From Beverwykella pulmonaria (lineage: Eukaryota > Ascomycota > Dothideomycetes > Pleosporales > Melanommataceae): a DNA stretch of 64,000 nucleotides. Every line of letters begins with the position of its first letter. Positions within the stretch are counted from its first letter, which is position 1. The stretch is from assembly GCA_001599595.1 (NCBI GenBank), contig BCHH01000005.1, positions 1,247,552 to 1,311,551 of the forward strand, read 5' to 3'. Both the position numbers and the translations under genes were made by a program. Below are positions 53,691-64,000 of the stretch, piece after piece. Below the pieces are notes generated by a model that worked only from the letters and a program-made list of their open reading frames with translations, had not been told where the DNA came from and searched no databases.

Positions 53691-56557
53691 ATAATGAAAG
53701 AGAAGATCAAAACGATCCAAACAAGGGAGTGTTTATGTAGGAAATTGCTTCGATACAGGTTGTTGTTCAACGCGATGCACGGGACAATAAAGCAACCTCC
53801 TAAAGGACACAAATTGCTGAGAAAACCGGGCTTGCAGCAGAAGTAAGACCGTGTCAGATCCTAAGTATTAATTTTACAGTCCTCAAATAATCCAGCAAGC
53901 AGATTGTAGTTTACCTCCTAGGCGAACTTAATTCAGGGTTCAACATCTAAAATAATGCATAAATCGTGGGTATATTGATATTTTAAATGGCTAGAAAATA
54001 CGTGAGCAAATGCTCGTAACAGGAATCCAAAATAGCAAAGACATGGATTTAATATAACTTGTTGTGTATCAAGCCAAGTATTTAGTTATATGTGGTAACT
54101 AAAGCGTTGGAATAGCACACGTCCACAGCGCTGTTTGCACTTGCCACAATATAGGCGATGTGCTAGCTGGAAGGACTGCTGACGCGCTCCGGCAATATCC
54201 TTGCAGGCTCCGACTTAAACAGAAGTATTCTTTTATACAACGACGAACATAATTATGGTTTCGTCCTGGTTAGACGCGCTAGGAACGGGTCAAGCTTACA
54301 CGTATTTTGTTTCCAGGTTGTATGGGGACTGCTACCCATAAAATTCTTCAATTTCTCCTCAAATTCAGCGATACGGTATCTCACTATACGAGTTTTGTCC
54401 TTTCGTTAGTTTAGTGTTTGTTCGAGTGAGGCCCACAACTGCCTTACGTTTTTCATATCTCCATCTCTGGCTACTGGGTTTTGAGGTTATATCTTTGTTG
54501 GCTGAAGTTTAAGAGCTGTAATATCAAAGGTTTGGTCACTAGTAGTACAATGCTGAGCCTCGAGGTTGAACTGTTTAGGAATCCAGCTGTTGATAATTGT
54601 CTTGAAGTTGCACCGAAGCCCAATTCTCGCTGCAAGCATGTACCTGGTCCCAGTTCCATCCTCCACCAAGAAATTCCGCTATGCTGTCTGCTCCAAGCGG
54701 CTCGAGCAGCGCGTCTCTCGTTCCTTGGCATTCCGTTTTCTTGTTCGAGTAAATATTGTGATGGGATAGATCCCATGCATGTGCCCACGTGTGGGCTTGA
54801 GTGTGGCGCAATGGCGCAAGTGTTTGTTACATGCGTAAATACCGACTACGCAAGCTGAATCGTGCTGATTCAACTTGTGCATGCCTTTTGGCTAAGTGGT
54901 TTAGCGCATGTAGTCGTGCCGATTATCCGGTGGATCTAAACCGTTACAAATACCCTCTCTTCTCAGTTACGCTGCATTTTGGATCACCGATACGTTGCCA
55001 TAGATCTGGATCCCGGTTCTGTGACAACTAGGCGTTCTCGTTCTAAATTCTGGTGGCCGCTTCTCCTAGATTTCGGATATATACTCTTCTGTAGTCAAAG
55101 TAGACTTCAGTGCACTAATCCTCTCTGCCTGGTTCTGGAACAGCTTAAAGTCTGAGTTATTGAGATCTGCCTAGGACTAGTGCCTATGGTTATTGTATTA
55201 TTCTCTCGCTCTAAGTGTCTCTAGGATATCATTATACTCTAACTTCTAAGTTATAGCTTAGTTAAACTACTTGCAGTAGTAGTACCATCTTACTCCCTAG
55301 TCCTGTAGACTGGCCTAGTCCTATTACGTAAAATGTTATAAATGCAACTACGAAAGATGGAAAATTGTTATGTCCTCATCTTGGCCGGAGGGTTAGCGAC
55401 GTTGATATGGATGTAAAATGGGGCGTGTGGGTAAACACATTGGTATATCGCATGATACACAAAAGATGATTTTGACCTGAAGGATATACTACAACGTTCT
55501 AGGAAAATCTTGGTTTCGTTCCATTTGATTTGTTTAGCACAGGCAAGCTTTGCTCTTAGCGTAGGATTATAACCAATAACTACCTAAGTATATGAAATTC
55601 ATCGTTCTTACTTCGCCTCTCAGGATTCCTCAAAATTTGCCTTCCGATTGGTTCGTTCCTGAAGTGCAGTGGTATGTATGGTAACACCAAGCTCCGCCAC
55701 AATGACCGCCGCTTCCTTCATTCCTGATGAACCTGATTAGTTACAAGTGTCTGAGATTAATGCCAAGAACTTTCGAGGCAGACGTCGATTGTGCCACATC
55801 CAGGCAGCGAGACCTGGTGCATAGAGATAAGATAGAATGTCTGTCGCTATATCTTTCCCTCTGCGATTTAATTTCTTCTCTTTTAATTCAATACTTCGAT
55901 AATAGAATTTTTTTTTGGTATATCCGGCCATTTCCACAGCAGGGGGTGGTAGTTTTGGCGAGCCAGCCGGCCCAGCGGCGATCAGCGATACCACGGACAC
56001 CAACTGTACATTGTATATATCATGCGCGTCAGAAAACCACAATACACGTCATTATACCCCCTGATCACCATCGACCTTACATGTAATCTCGATTCTACGG
56101 CACAGCAATATCCAAGGCTGAGTAGTTTGTTGGCACCTTGGCAGTTGGCGGCACATCAGCGCGTACAACATACGCGAGAAGCTATCATTGGCTGGTGTTC
56201 AACTTCTTTCCCTGAAGAGGATTATCACTGGAGGAAATATGGGGCCAAAATTGAACAGGCTTAGTGTTATGTTCAAAGGAGACCCTAGTACCACGCCCTA
56301 CTGTTAGACGTCTGTGTGTTAGACGCAAGATTAGCACAGCATCACGGCACAGCTGTATCATTGCCTTCTAAAAGGTACTAATGGGCAGTGCAATCTCTTG
56401 AGAAGCCAATAAATGCACCTTCATGGTAAAGTATATATAGTACTTTGTAACTCCGCATCATTCCGATCTAAGCTTCAAACCTAGCTACTCTTTCTTCACT
56501 ATCTAACTAGTGTCCATTCTTCCGGCGTGTTCATTAGCCATATAGTAACAATCCACC
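53691..56557. other. Gene-poor, AT-rich, probably RIP-affected region
   Basis: No supported gene. 53.9-54.5 kb and 55.05-55.35 kb are AT-rich with many TpA steps and CTAG, as in RIP-degraded repeats. Several frames around 54.5-54.9 kb overlap on both strands without coding character. Confidence 0.45.
56432..56439 (+). promoter_or_regulatory. TATA box of the But2-like gene
   Basis: TATATATA, 119 bp before the ATG at 56558. Confidence 0.5.
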
Positions 56558-57139
56558 ATGTATTTCTTCATCTCTATAGCGATAACGACTCTCGGCTTCG
56601 CATCAACGCTTTTCGCTTTCCCTGCACACCTGACGTTTCCAAAAGACTACATCTACCCCGCCAGTAACTCCATCTATCACAGTCTCAGCACTTCTGTCGA
56701 ATATGATCGAGGCTATGGCACCATTTTCCGCAAAATCGGCTACAACGATGACCTCTCAACCCTGGTAATGTTCCAATACAACGGCGCACAAATTGGCAAA
56801 ACCTGCACTTTCATGTTCCAGCTCGATGGCATGTTCACGGGTCACGGGCAACGCTTCGATGTATACAAATCAACCGATATACACGAACGTCACGATCCAG
56901 GGCCGGCTTCGAACTTCCGGGGAGAGTACTTAGGCAGGATGCAGGGAGTAGGTGGGCAAAATGCTAATGGTCAGGCTACGGTCGTACCGGATTTTGGGAC
57001 AACGCTCACGTTTCCTTGCCCTCAGAATGAGTCGAATCCGACTGCGGTTATGAAGATTGGGTATGAGGTAGTGCCTGTTGGGGATAGCACACATTTGCAG
57101 TGGAATAAGGAGGCGGGACCGTGGATTTTGTATTCGTAG
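56558..57139 (+). CDS. Secreted But2-domain-like protein
   Basis: Single exon, 193 aa. Signal peptide about residues 1-20 (MYFFISIAITTLGFASTLFA). The rest resembles the Ubiquitin-3-binding But2 C-terminal domain found in many fungal secreted proteins: LVMFQYNGAQIGKTCTFMFQ, a hydrophobic core, TLTFPCPQN, and a C-terminal YEVVPVGDSTHLQWNKEAGP. Only a few cysteines. Function of secreted But2-like proteins is unknown; a wall or surface role is guesswork. It is a lone intact gene between decayed ones. Confidence 0.7.
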   Translation: MYFFISIAITTLGFASTLFAFPAHLTFPKDYIYPASNSIYHSLSTSVEYDRGYGTIFRKIGYNDDLSTLVMFQYNGAQIGKTCTFMFQLDGMFTGHGQRFDVYKSTDIHERHDPGPASNFRGEYLGRMQGVGGQNANGQATVVPDFGTTLTFPCPQNESNPTAVMKIGYEVVPVGDSTHLQWNKEAGPWILYS

Positions 57140-57486
57140 AAGCACTACTTGGCCCGTTCTCGGCATTGCTATATGATGTTTTATTAGCTAGGGCTGGTCA
57201 ATCGTAATTAATTAGAGTGAAAAGGTAGAACCTCATGCGTTCCCTTTTCCAAATTTTGAACTTATACATACGTAGGAAGGAGCAAGATTCAATAGTGTAC
57301 TGTTCACATATTTGACCCTATATTACAGTCAGGTCCAGCATCAGCGTCCCAAACCCTTATATTCTTTCACCTTTACATAAAAGTCTGGTTGGACAAAACT
57401 ACCTCTTTCTTCCAGCCCCTAATTCTCTGACCGAACGAACTACCCCAGCCTCAACATTCTGTGCAATATCGAGAGAGCGGTAAAAC

Positions 57487-57690
57487 TTGCGGAAAGTTGT
57501 CTATAACGAATGTGCCGTACACAACCTCTAATAAGCCCGACCTAGAGGCACAGTATTCCCGCCAAGATGTGGACGGATTCCAATAGCCTCAGAGTTACCA
57601 ACCTTGCTTTAATGTGCGTTACGCCCTGTAACGGGAAGTACCCTTCATATAGCTAGAGAGCATTTCCTTGGCTGGACACAAATGGCTGAG
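57487..57690 (+). repeat. Diverged duplicated segment, copy A
   Basis: Aligns along about 200 bp to 62572-62770 in the same orientation, sharing blocks such as TGTGCCGTACA, GTATTCCCGCCA and AACGGGA. Roughly 70% identity by eye, with many C/T and G/A differences. It lies immediately downstream of the DUF1996 relic, so it may be part of that gene's 3' end. Confidence 0.65.
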
Positions 57691-57703
57691 GGCTATTAGC
57701 TGG

Positions 57704-58750
57704 CTAATCTACCTTTTTATTGAACGTAAAATTATCCCAGATGACCTCATACATCAATTGAGGTAGCTTAGAGGGTGGGTGGAAGGACGCGCGCCACTGT
57801 TCTCGGGGGTTCCACTGCACCAAGTTATCAACATAATGTATTCCCGCAATCAAAGATGCTGGGCGAACGTACGAAGTAGGATATGCAATATGCGAGGAAT
57901 GACCTGAACTGTCGAGCGTTTTCCCATCCCGGCATCTGCAAGAACTACTAGCATATTCATGGGACGCGAGAAAAAAAGTCTTGCCGTACGTTGGGAGTCT
58001 AATAGTAATTCTGATACTGCCAAGCAAGCTTTGGGTAGCAGGCCGATTGAATTGACCTTACTTCTCAGTAGGGAGCTCTATTTTCCTCTCCAAAGTTCTT
58101 CGTACTGTAGCAGTGGAAGCAAACACCGTTCCATTTAGTGATACTTCCTTTCAACCTCAGCGTTATGTCTGCAACGAGCATGCGAAATCTCTGTTGAACA
58201 CTGTCAGGATCGTACGCGAATTAAAAGCGATGATTTTAGAATGGAAAAGTACCGGCTTGAAAACAGCGACTTTCGCGCCAATAAACGTGGAAGTGTGGTA
58301 CGCTTTCATTCCACCAACTTCGCCAGTGTTTTCTCGGTTGGGAATCTGAGGGATGCGCATGTTAGTACCGTTGCGTTCTTTGAAGTACATATTCGCGGTC
58401 CAATAGTTGCTAAAGCCTTCCCCGAAACTGCATGTCATGCAATTGGCGATTGCGGAGACGTCAGCGGAGGGAATTGCTGCAATGAAGATGTTTTGTAAGT
58501 GATTTGTCAGAGGAGTTGTGGGCTAGACATTGGTGCCGAAAATAAACCGCCGACGACCTTAACATACATTACAGCGCTGTTGATGAAAGGACATAGTGTG
58601 TTTGGTTAGGTACCCTGGTGGACATCAGGGGACGGATTCGCTCCTAGATTGGGAATGCTATAATCCCAAACATTAACAATAGTTTTATCGTGCACTCCGA
58701 GAGTTTCTCACGGGTTAAGTCGCTCAACGGTGATCTGTGAGCACCCAAAC
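57704..58750 (-). pseudogene. Decayed DUF1996 family gene
   Basis: Pieces on the minus strand match DUF1996 in the right order: LRFGCSQITVERLNP near 58735 followed by a TGA, NPSPDVHQ near 58650, CMTCSFGEGFSNYWTANMYF (about 58450) with KERNGTNMRIPQ and GGMKAYHT, then after a 60-nt intron FRMLVADITLRL and VCFHCYS, then SIRITIRLP, CRDGKTLDSSGHSSHIAYPT and KLPQLMYEVIWD at the end. The usual GG-N motif after HQ is missing, frames change and stops interrupt the 5' third. DUF1996 proteins are secreted, often with WSC domains, and lack a known activity. I see a relic with partly preserved introns. Confidence 0.65.
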
Positions 58751-60043
58751 CGCAGCATGGAGGTAGCTTAAATGCTATCCGCGAATAGTGCGAGCGCAGC
58801 GAGGGGGTTGAACAACATCAGTCCGATGCTACTATGCATATCTCCTTTGGGTTGCCTAAGAAAGACCGCGTGGGGCTCTCTTTACTGTCCGAATCCAATT
58901 GTTATATTCCAATTGCGATTGTTGATGAGGACTTGTGTAACGGTTTAGACTTGTCCAGATGTAGTTAGTTGATCTTGGTCGGACAGCTTATACGGTAAGC
59001 TGCTCTGACTTGATCTATCCCAAAACAACGCAGTCGTTATATGATCGTTATCCCCATCAGAAAACCCTTACAACTTGTAAATAATTTGTATTTCGCAAGA
59101 GATTGGTAGTGTGTAATTTAAATACATCTATTTGGTCAAACTTGATAATCAAAGCAAGTCTTGTGTATGTGCCAAAACATAGAAGAATGATCGTGGTTCC
59201 CCCCCTTCGGGATCCTCTTCCTGGTGGTGCTAGTTCGTTGTGGTTGCCGGATTGTGTGCGCCCTCGACGATGTGTCCTAGCTGAGTATATATTATATTGG
59301 ATGACGACGACGCAAGCAGCTGAAAGAGAGCCACGACCACTTTCCTGCACCATGCATCCAAGTTTTTAACCATCGCCTGAGGTGGATTCGGGCAAAGTAA
59401 TTCTTAGTTACGGCGATCTTGGTATCTCATGTTAGCATTTACTCAACTTACAGCGAATATACCCTTAGAGCGCTGAAGTAAGGAATTAGGTAGAAGCAGA
59501 AGTGATTCATACTGTGTTATGAAATAGAGCCAACGTATCCCGTTAAGCTGCATCTCATTCCTATGATGCTGAAGGCCGAGCTCTTCATTACACTGAGCAT
59601 TAATGCCTTAGCTGCTTGAGTTCCTATGTACTGGATACAATGAAATTTGAAAGAATAGCTACTAAGTGGTAATGCTGCTGTGTCGCTGGCCAAGATCTTA
59701 TATACTTGCGTTATCTAGAGCGGCTGAAACTCATCCGATATGTAGCGAAGGCCGTTATTATGTATGTGTGTTGCTAATTGAGGACTACTTGTTGTGGAAG
59801 GTGTCCTACAGCTTGTTCTGTCACGATGAGAAGAGGCAGTCAATCTTCTGATGGGTAAAAGTGTGTATAAGGAGCTTGGAAGCCGTGAAGAGCTGACTGC
59901 TCGCACCACGACTATATATACCCGTGGAGGGGAGCTAGCTAGAATATGACATATGGTAGAAAACATGCGACACGTGACATGTGCTATTCTCTGCACCTTG
60001 TTTTAGGTTGTAGTTTAACATTAACTCCGGTTCCAAGCATTTC
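58751..60043. other. Intergenic, no gene seen
   Basis: Short frames only; 3' flank of the P450 gene at its end. No repeats recognised. Confidence 0.5.
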
Positions 60044-61834
60044 TTAATATTTAAATGTCTTATAATCTTCCTTCTCGAACAGTTCTGTCCAGGAATCATC
60101 CCTCAAGTGAAACTTTAGGCATGGACCAGAATGCCGCGAGCCGAATTGGTCTTCAGTTTGGAAGACTGTGTCTTCCCTTCCACTAGCATCGCTCCTTGCA
60201 TCAACTTGTTCAAAATCAAAGAACCACAAAGCCTTGGCAATCACCATACTCGACTCCAAATAGGCCATAGGCTTCCCAGCACAGCCTCGATATCCGACAG
60301 AGAATGGTATGAACGCATCGTGCATCATCTTCCTCGATTCTTCACTCATTTTGTCGTCTGTCCATCTCTCAGGCCTGAAAACGAATGGAGCGGGGAAGTA
60401 AGCTTCGTTGTGGTGGATAGTGTAGAGGTTAACGCCGATTTGCGATCCTGGGGGGATAATATGACCATCGACTATCACAGGGGTCGGGTTGCCGTCTGCG
60501 GGCACATCTCGCCACAGAGTAGTGCTTGTGGGTGGTGTTATGCGAAGTGTTTCGTCGATACAAGCACGCAAGTACATGCATCCGGAAAGCTCGGTGCCAC
60601 TCCGTATGTCAGCGCCACTTGAGAAAGTAGTACGGATTTCGTTTGCTAAGCGTTTGTAGCAGCCTGGGTTCCGCGAAAGATAGAAGAAGAGAGCAGAAAT
60701 CAGGGTCGAAGTGGTATCCCCCGCTGTACTCCATCAGCCATTACTCATGCACACTAATAGCAAGTTCTGGGTGTGAGCTAGACATACCTGCAGGAATGAG
60801 AAAGGTGGATTCTGACCACAGCTCTCGCGGACTCAAACTCTCCCCAGTTTCCGAATCCTTGTGTCCAGACAAAAACGAAAACAGGTCAGGTTTTGCGTTC
60901 TCCGCTTCGGCCTTACGAGACTTGATCATGTCCCTGACTAGTCTGTGATACTGAAGAACCCGGGGCAGCAGAAACGGTAGCAATAGTTTCTCAAGGTTCA
61001 AGCTCTTCAAAGACGGCCACTGCATGTAAATGTTGATCCTCCAATTAGACATCGAAATTGCATTGACAACCCACCGGTTCTTCTCGTCCGTCTGCAAAGC
61101 GAGGTCGTACCCAAAGCCAAGTTCGACACTAATGTCGAGACCGAGATAGTTTGACAAATCCGTCATCTCCACCACTGCGTTATCCTTGCTTGCTTGAACT
61201 AGTCTCCTCAGAAAAACGTTGACTTGTTGCGTCATAACAGGCTCAAATTTCCGCATTGCTCGTTCGTTGAGGCCCTGGCCGACGATACGCCGCTTCGTGC
61301 GATGCAATCGTTTATCAATAACGTTGAATAGATTGAAGATTTTGGGTGATATTTGTGTTACAAGGTAAGCCTGAGCTTTGAGCAGGCGCTCGTTTTGATA
61401 TATGTCTAGTATTGTCAGTCGAGATGCCGAGGCACATTAAGAGGTTTTGAGTACCGTGTATTGCAGTTACCGAGTTGAACACAAGTTTATTTGGACCTTG
61501 ACGGATGACGGAGCCTGTGCCATGATCGTTATCAGCTAACTTCTTCGGTGTGGCTGAAGGTGTGCAAGCATACCATACTTCTCGTGATCACGGTGCGTAG
61601 TCTTATGTATGTCTCGCTGAAAGGCATGGTAGGCACCATAAAGATCTGTAAATTTTGCAACGAATGGTCCTGGATATGAATGGAGTGGATGGGCCAAAAT
61701 ACGATATGACCACACGATAACGCACTGTATTAGTGAGTATGACACCAGAAACGGACACAGCTGAAACTTACCCGTAGTATGAGTAAACCTAATAGAGTTC
61801 TAGCAATAGAGAGAACCACATTAGTAAAGAACAT
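60044..61834 (-). CDS. Cytochrome P450 monooxygenase
   Basis: Exons on the minus strand: 61834-61772, 61724-61574, 61514-61455, 61405-60788 and 60723-60044; 523 aa, in frame. An N-terminal hydrophobic anchor (VVLSIARTLLGLLIL) is followed by HPLHSYPGPFVAKFTDLYGA. P450 motifs: I-helix AGDTTST formed across a splice site, ExxR in CIDETLRITPP, the PERW block in PFVFRPERWTDD, and heme-binding FSVGYRGCAGKPMAY with the axial Cys. The heme motif has Ser-Val where Gly-x is usual. It is ER-bound and needs a P450 reductase. The substrate is unknown; fungal secondary metabolism or detoxification is likely from the class. It diverges from a second P450 gene 1.2 kb away. Confidence 0.92.
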
Positions 61835-62997
61835 CTTGTTTTGCTATCGTGGCCTGGGTCCAGGAGTTATTTGACCAAGGTACGTGGTATCCGCAACGTG
61901 AGCCTTGTCGCAGACTTGAATGCAGCTTGCATCTGCTTATCTGAAAGCTTGTGCAAAGAAAGAGTCTAGGATCAATGGAAAATGGGGCGTGGGAGAAATG
62001 CGTGAAAATGAGCTCACAGTACTCCACAGTCACACAGGCTGTGCCGCATTCACATGATATACTATTGATATATGTATGATAGACTGATTAGTCAGTGGGT
62101 TATCCACGTGGCAGTATAGTGTCCCGGGCTTACATCTAGCGAATGGCAAAACGTGCTCGCAGTCTGATACTATTGACAGGACGGTTTTTGGGGTCCACGG
62201 CGAGGGTTTCCACATGAAAAGCGTTGCGTCGAGCGACAAGCGCTCGGGCAGAGGTCATATTTTCGTCGAAGAGGGGACATCGACGAAAAAGATCGTTTAG
62301 CTCGATCTGGTCTATCGAGGCAATTTTAAGTCATCAGAAGTACAGCAAATGAGTGAGGAAAATGCGTTAGAATGCGGCACGTAGAACGGCACAGCATTGC
62401 GTTATGGCGTATTTTAGAGCACACACAAACCTTTGTTCATTCGTTCTCGCATCCGCTCACTCACGTATGACATACCGAATAGGCAAACTAGATTTTGCCG
62501 CAGAGTGGTATCAGTGAGCAGAGTGTAAAACAAAACAGCCTTCGTGTAGAAAACGTTAACTTGGAGGGCGTTAAAATTTGGGAGAAAGTGGGCAAAACGA
62601 CTGTGCCGTACATTGCACCTCGTAAGCCAGGCTCAGCGGTACCGTATTCCCGCCAGGATGTAGATGAACCACCAATAGCCCCAGGGTTACCCCCTGCTTC
62701 AACGGGCGTCGCTCCCTGCAACGGGACAGTTTCCTTTATATAGCCAAAGAGTGGGGCTGTTTTCTGCGTTCGTGTCCCAGAAGACAAACGCTCGATGTTA
62801 CAACCACCCTGCAACATCCTGGCCCCCAAAACATACCATCGCTCATTAACTGCTCGAAGAGGGTAAAAACTACTAACTGGTGCCTGGTGGATGCAATTAT
62901 ATGGGCGCCTTGTCTACTCCAGTGTACCTCTGAAAGCTTGATAGCTACACTTCCCATCGTTCCGCCAGTTCATATCAACATTCGTTACAAGAATAAC
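61835..62997. promoter_or_regulatory. Divergent promoter region of the two P450 genes
   Basis: 1163 bp between two P450 start codons, probably holding promoters in both directions. It includes copy B of the duplicated segment and a 113-codon minus-strand frame (62829-62488) that runs through it. Confidence 0.5.
62572..62770 (+). repeat. Diverged duplicated segment, copy B
   Basis: Direct repeat of 57487-57690 (see that entry). This copy is less AT-shifted and keeps an open minus-strand frame, with text such as ETVPLQGATPVEAGGNPGAI, so it may be closer to the ancestral sequence. Confidence 0.65.
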
Positions 62998-64000
62998 ATG
63001 ATGGTGATATATTACGGGGCTGTTGTGGGTGCAGTCATAGCCATCTATGCGTCTTTTCAACTGCTTCTACACTTAACACAAGATAAGCGGGAGCCACCAT
63101 GTCTTGCTACCACAATCCCTTTCCTAAGTCCTATCATCGGCATGTTTCGAAAGAGGACCAAGTACTATATTGAGCTTAGGTGCGTTAGATTTGGCGGGAC
63201 GAAAATCGTCTTGATTCATGAACTTCTGCTCAAATACCTTACTGACAGCGCACATCAGGAATAAGTACCGTCTACCGATATATACACTCCGCTTGCCCGG
63301 ATCAAGGCTCTATGTGGTCAATTCACCTTCGCTCATTTCTTCGGTACAGAAGCAGCGCAAGACTCTCGCTTTCATGCCCATAGCAGCCAAAGGCTCTATC
63401 AAAGTTTCTCGATTCAGCAAAGCAGCCGCCGACATCATAAATACAAACACAAATGGAGAGGACGGCGACTGGGGTTACGTCCATACATTTCATGACGCCA
63501 TACAACCTTCTTTGTCACCTGGAGCAAAGCTGGATGCGATGAGTCGGGTGATGCTTGGACTAGTTGCAGCATCAATAGATCATATAGCCAAGGAGCCAAC
63601 CATGTGTGTGAAACTACATGATTGGGTGAAGCACCAGATTACCCTCGCTTCCACAGATTCTGTGTATGGCCCTGCGAACCCATTCAGGGATTCAGCCATT
63701 GAGAAAGCCTTCTGGTAAGCGTGTTCCAAGCCACTCAAAGATGCAATCTAAACCCGCGCAGGACCTTTAAAGACGGAATGACTCTGCTAATTCTAGGTGT
63801 TTTCCCGACCTGGACGGCGAAGGAAGCCATCCGGTCTTTAGACATAGGATCCTCCGCTTTTGAAGCCTACTTCAAAGGTGACAATCATCGTAAAGGCTCA
63901 GCACTTGTTCGAGCTCGATACGATCACAGCACAGACCATCAGGTACCCCTCAACGACATCGCAAGATCTGAGTTCACGAGCGGGGTTGCTCTCTTAGCCA
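62998..64000 (+). CDS. Cytochrome P450, partial (runs off the window)
   Basis: Exons 62998-63179, 63259-63714 and 63762 to beyond 64000; two adjacent ATGs at 62998 and 63001. An N-terminal membrane anchor (YYGAVVGAVIAIYASFQLLL) is followed by PFLSPIIGMFRKRTKYYIEL, YTLRLPGSRLYVVNSPSLI, HDAIQPSLSPGAKLDAMSRV and GMTLLILGVFPTWTAKEAI. This layout matches the amino-terminal half of fungal microsomal P450s of the CYP7/8-like type. The I-helix, ExxR and heme site lie beyond the end, so activity cannot be judged. Introns are 79 and 47 nt. Confidence 0.85.

Noticed and set aside
1..64000. CRISPR arrays, rRNA and tRNA genes
   Set aside because: No regularly spaced repeats and no recognisable tRNA arms or rRNA sequence; a tRNAscan-SE run would settle the tRNA question.

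Overview
The window looks like genomic DNA of a filamentous ascomycete (Pezizomycotina; Dothideomycetes is a guess, not shown). Evidence: genes split by 45-117 nt GT-AG introns with CTAAC/CTGAC-type branch sites, fungal versions of uS2 and uS15m, WSC, BYS1, But2 and DUF1996 proteins, many secreted carbohydrate-active enzymes, and C-to-T/G-to-A type stop codons in decayed genes that resemble repeat-induced point mutation (RIP). No tRNA, rRNA or CRISPR array was recognised.

Layout. 0-6 kb is accessory DNA: an RBR-type E3 ubiquitin ligase gene with an apparent one-base frameshift, then a broken ankyrin-repeat gene. 6.9-9.3 kb (minus) encodes a secreted heme peroxidase fused to two WSC domains. 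9,937-14,849 is a complete Mutator-like DNA transposon with about 38-bp terminal inverted repeats and a 10-bp target site duplication. It carries an 877-aa DDE transposase gene (plus) and a convergent 244-aa accessory gene (minus).

15.9-20.2 kb is a housekeeping block: mitochondrial uS15m and cytosolic uS2 diverge from a 220-bp shared promoter, followed by an EAF-type transcription elongation factor. 22.6-32.3 kb holds secreted or wall-active proteins: an AA14-type LPMO, a GH72 glucanosyltransferase, a three-repeat cysteine-rich secreted protein and a BYS1 protein. 34.3-36.4 kb is a predicted pseudokinase. 38.0-40.3 kb is a secreted GH2 enzyme. Then come a disordered Ser-rich protein, a CE16 acetylesterase, a CE8 pectinesterase, a membrane-anchored thioredoxin and an SRPBCC protein.

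51.9-64 kb is gene-poor again, with a decayed RING-type gene, a But2-domain secreted protein, a decayed DUF1996 gene, a diverged duplicated segment and two divergent cytochrome P450 genes, the second running off the window end.

The most unusual signal is in the transposon. Its 20 short introns, in both genes, share a palindromic AACATGTT core, usually fused to the branch site and 3' splice site (about CTAACATGTTGACAAG). I counted about 13 exact copies in 4.9 kb, in introns and the 3'-3' spacer and none in exons, against about one expected by chance in the whole window. The secreted hydrolases and oxidases together suggest a plant- or litter-associated lifestyle (inference).
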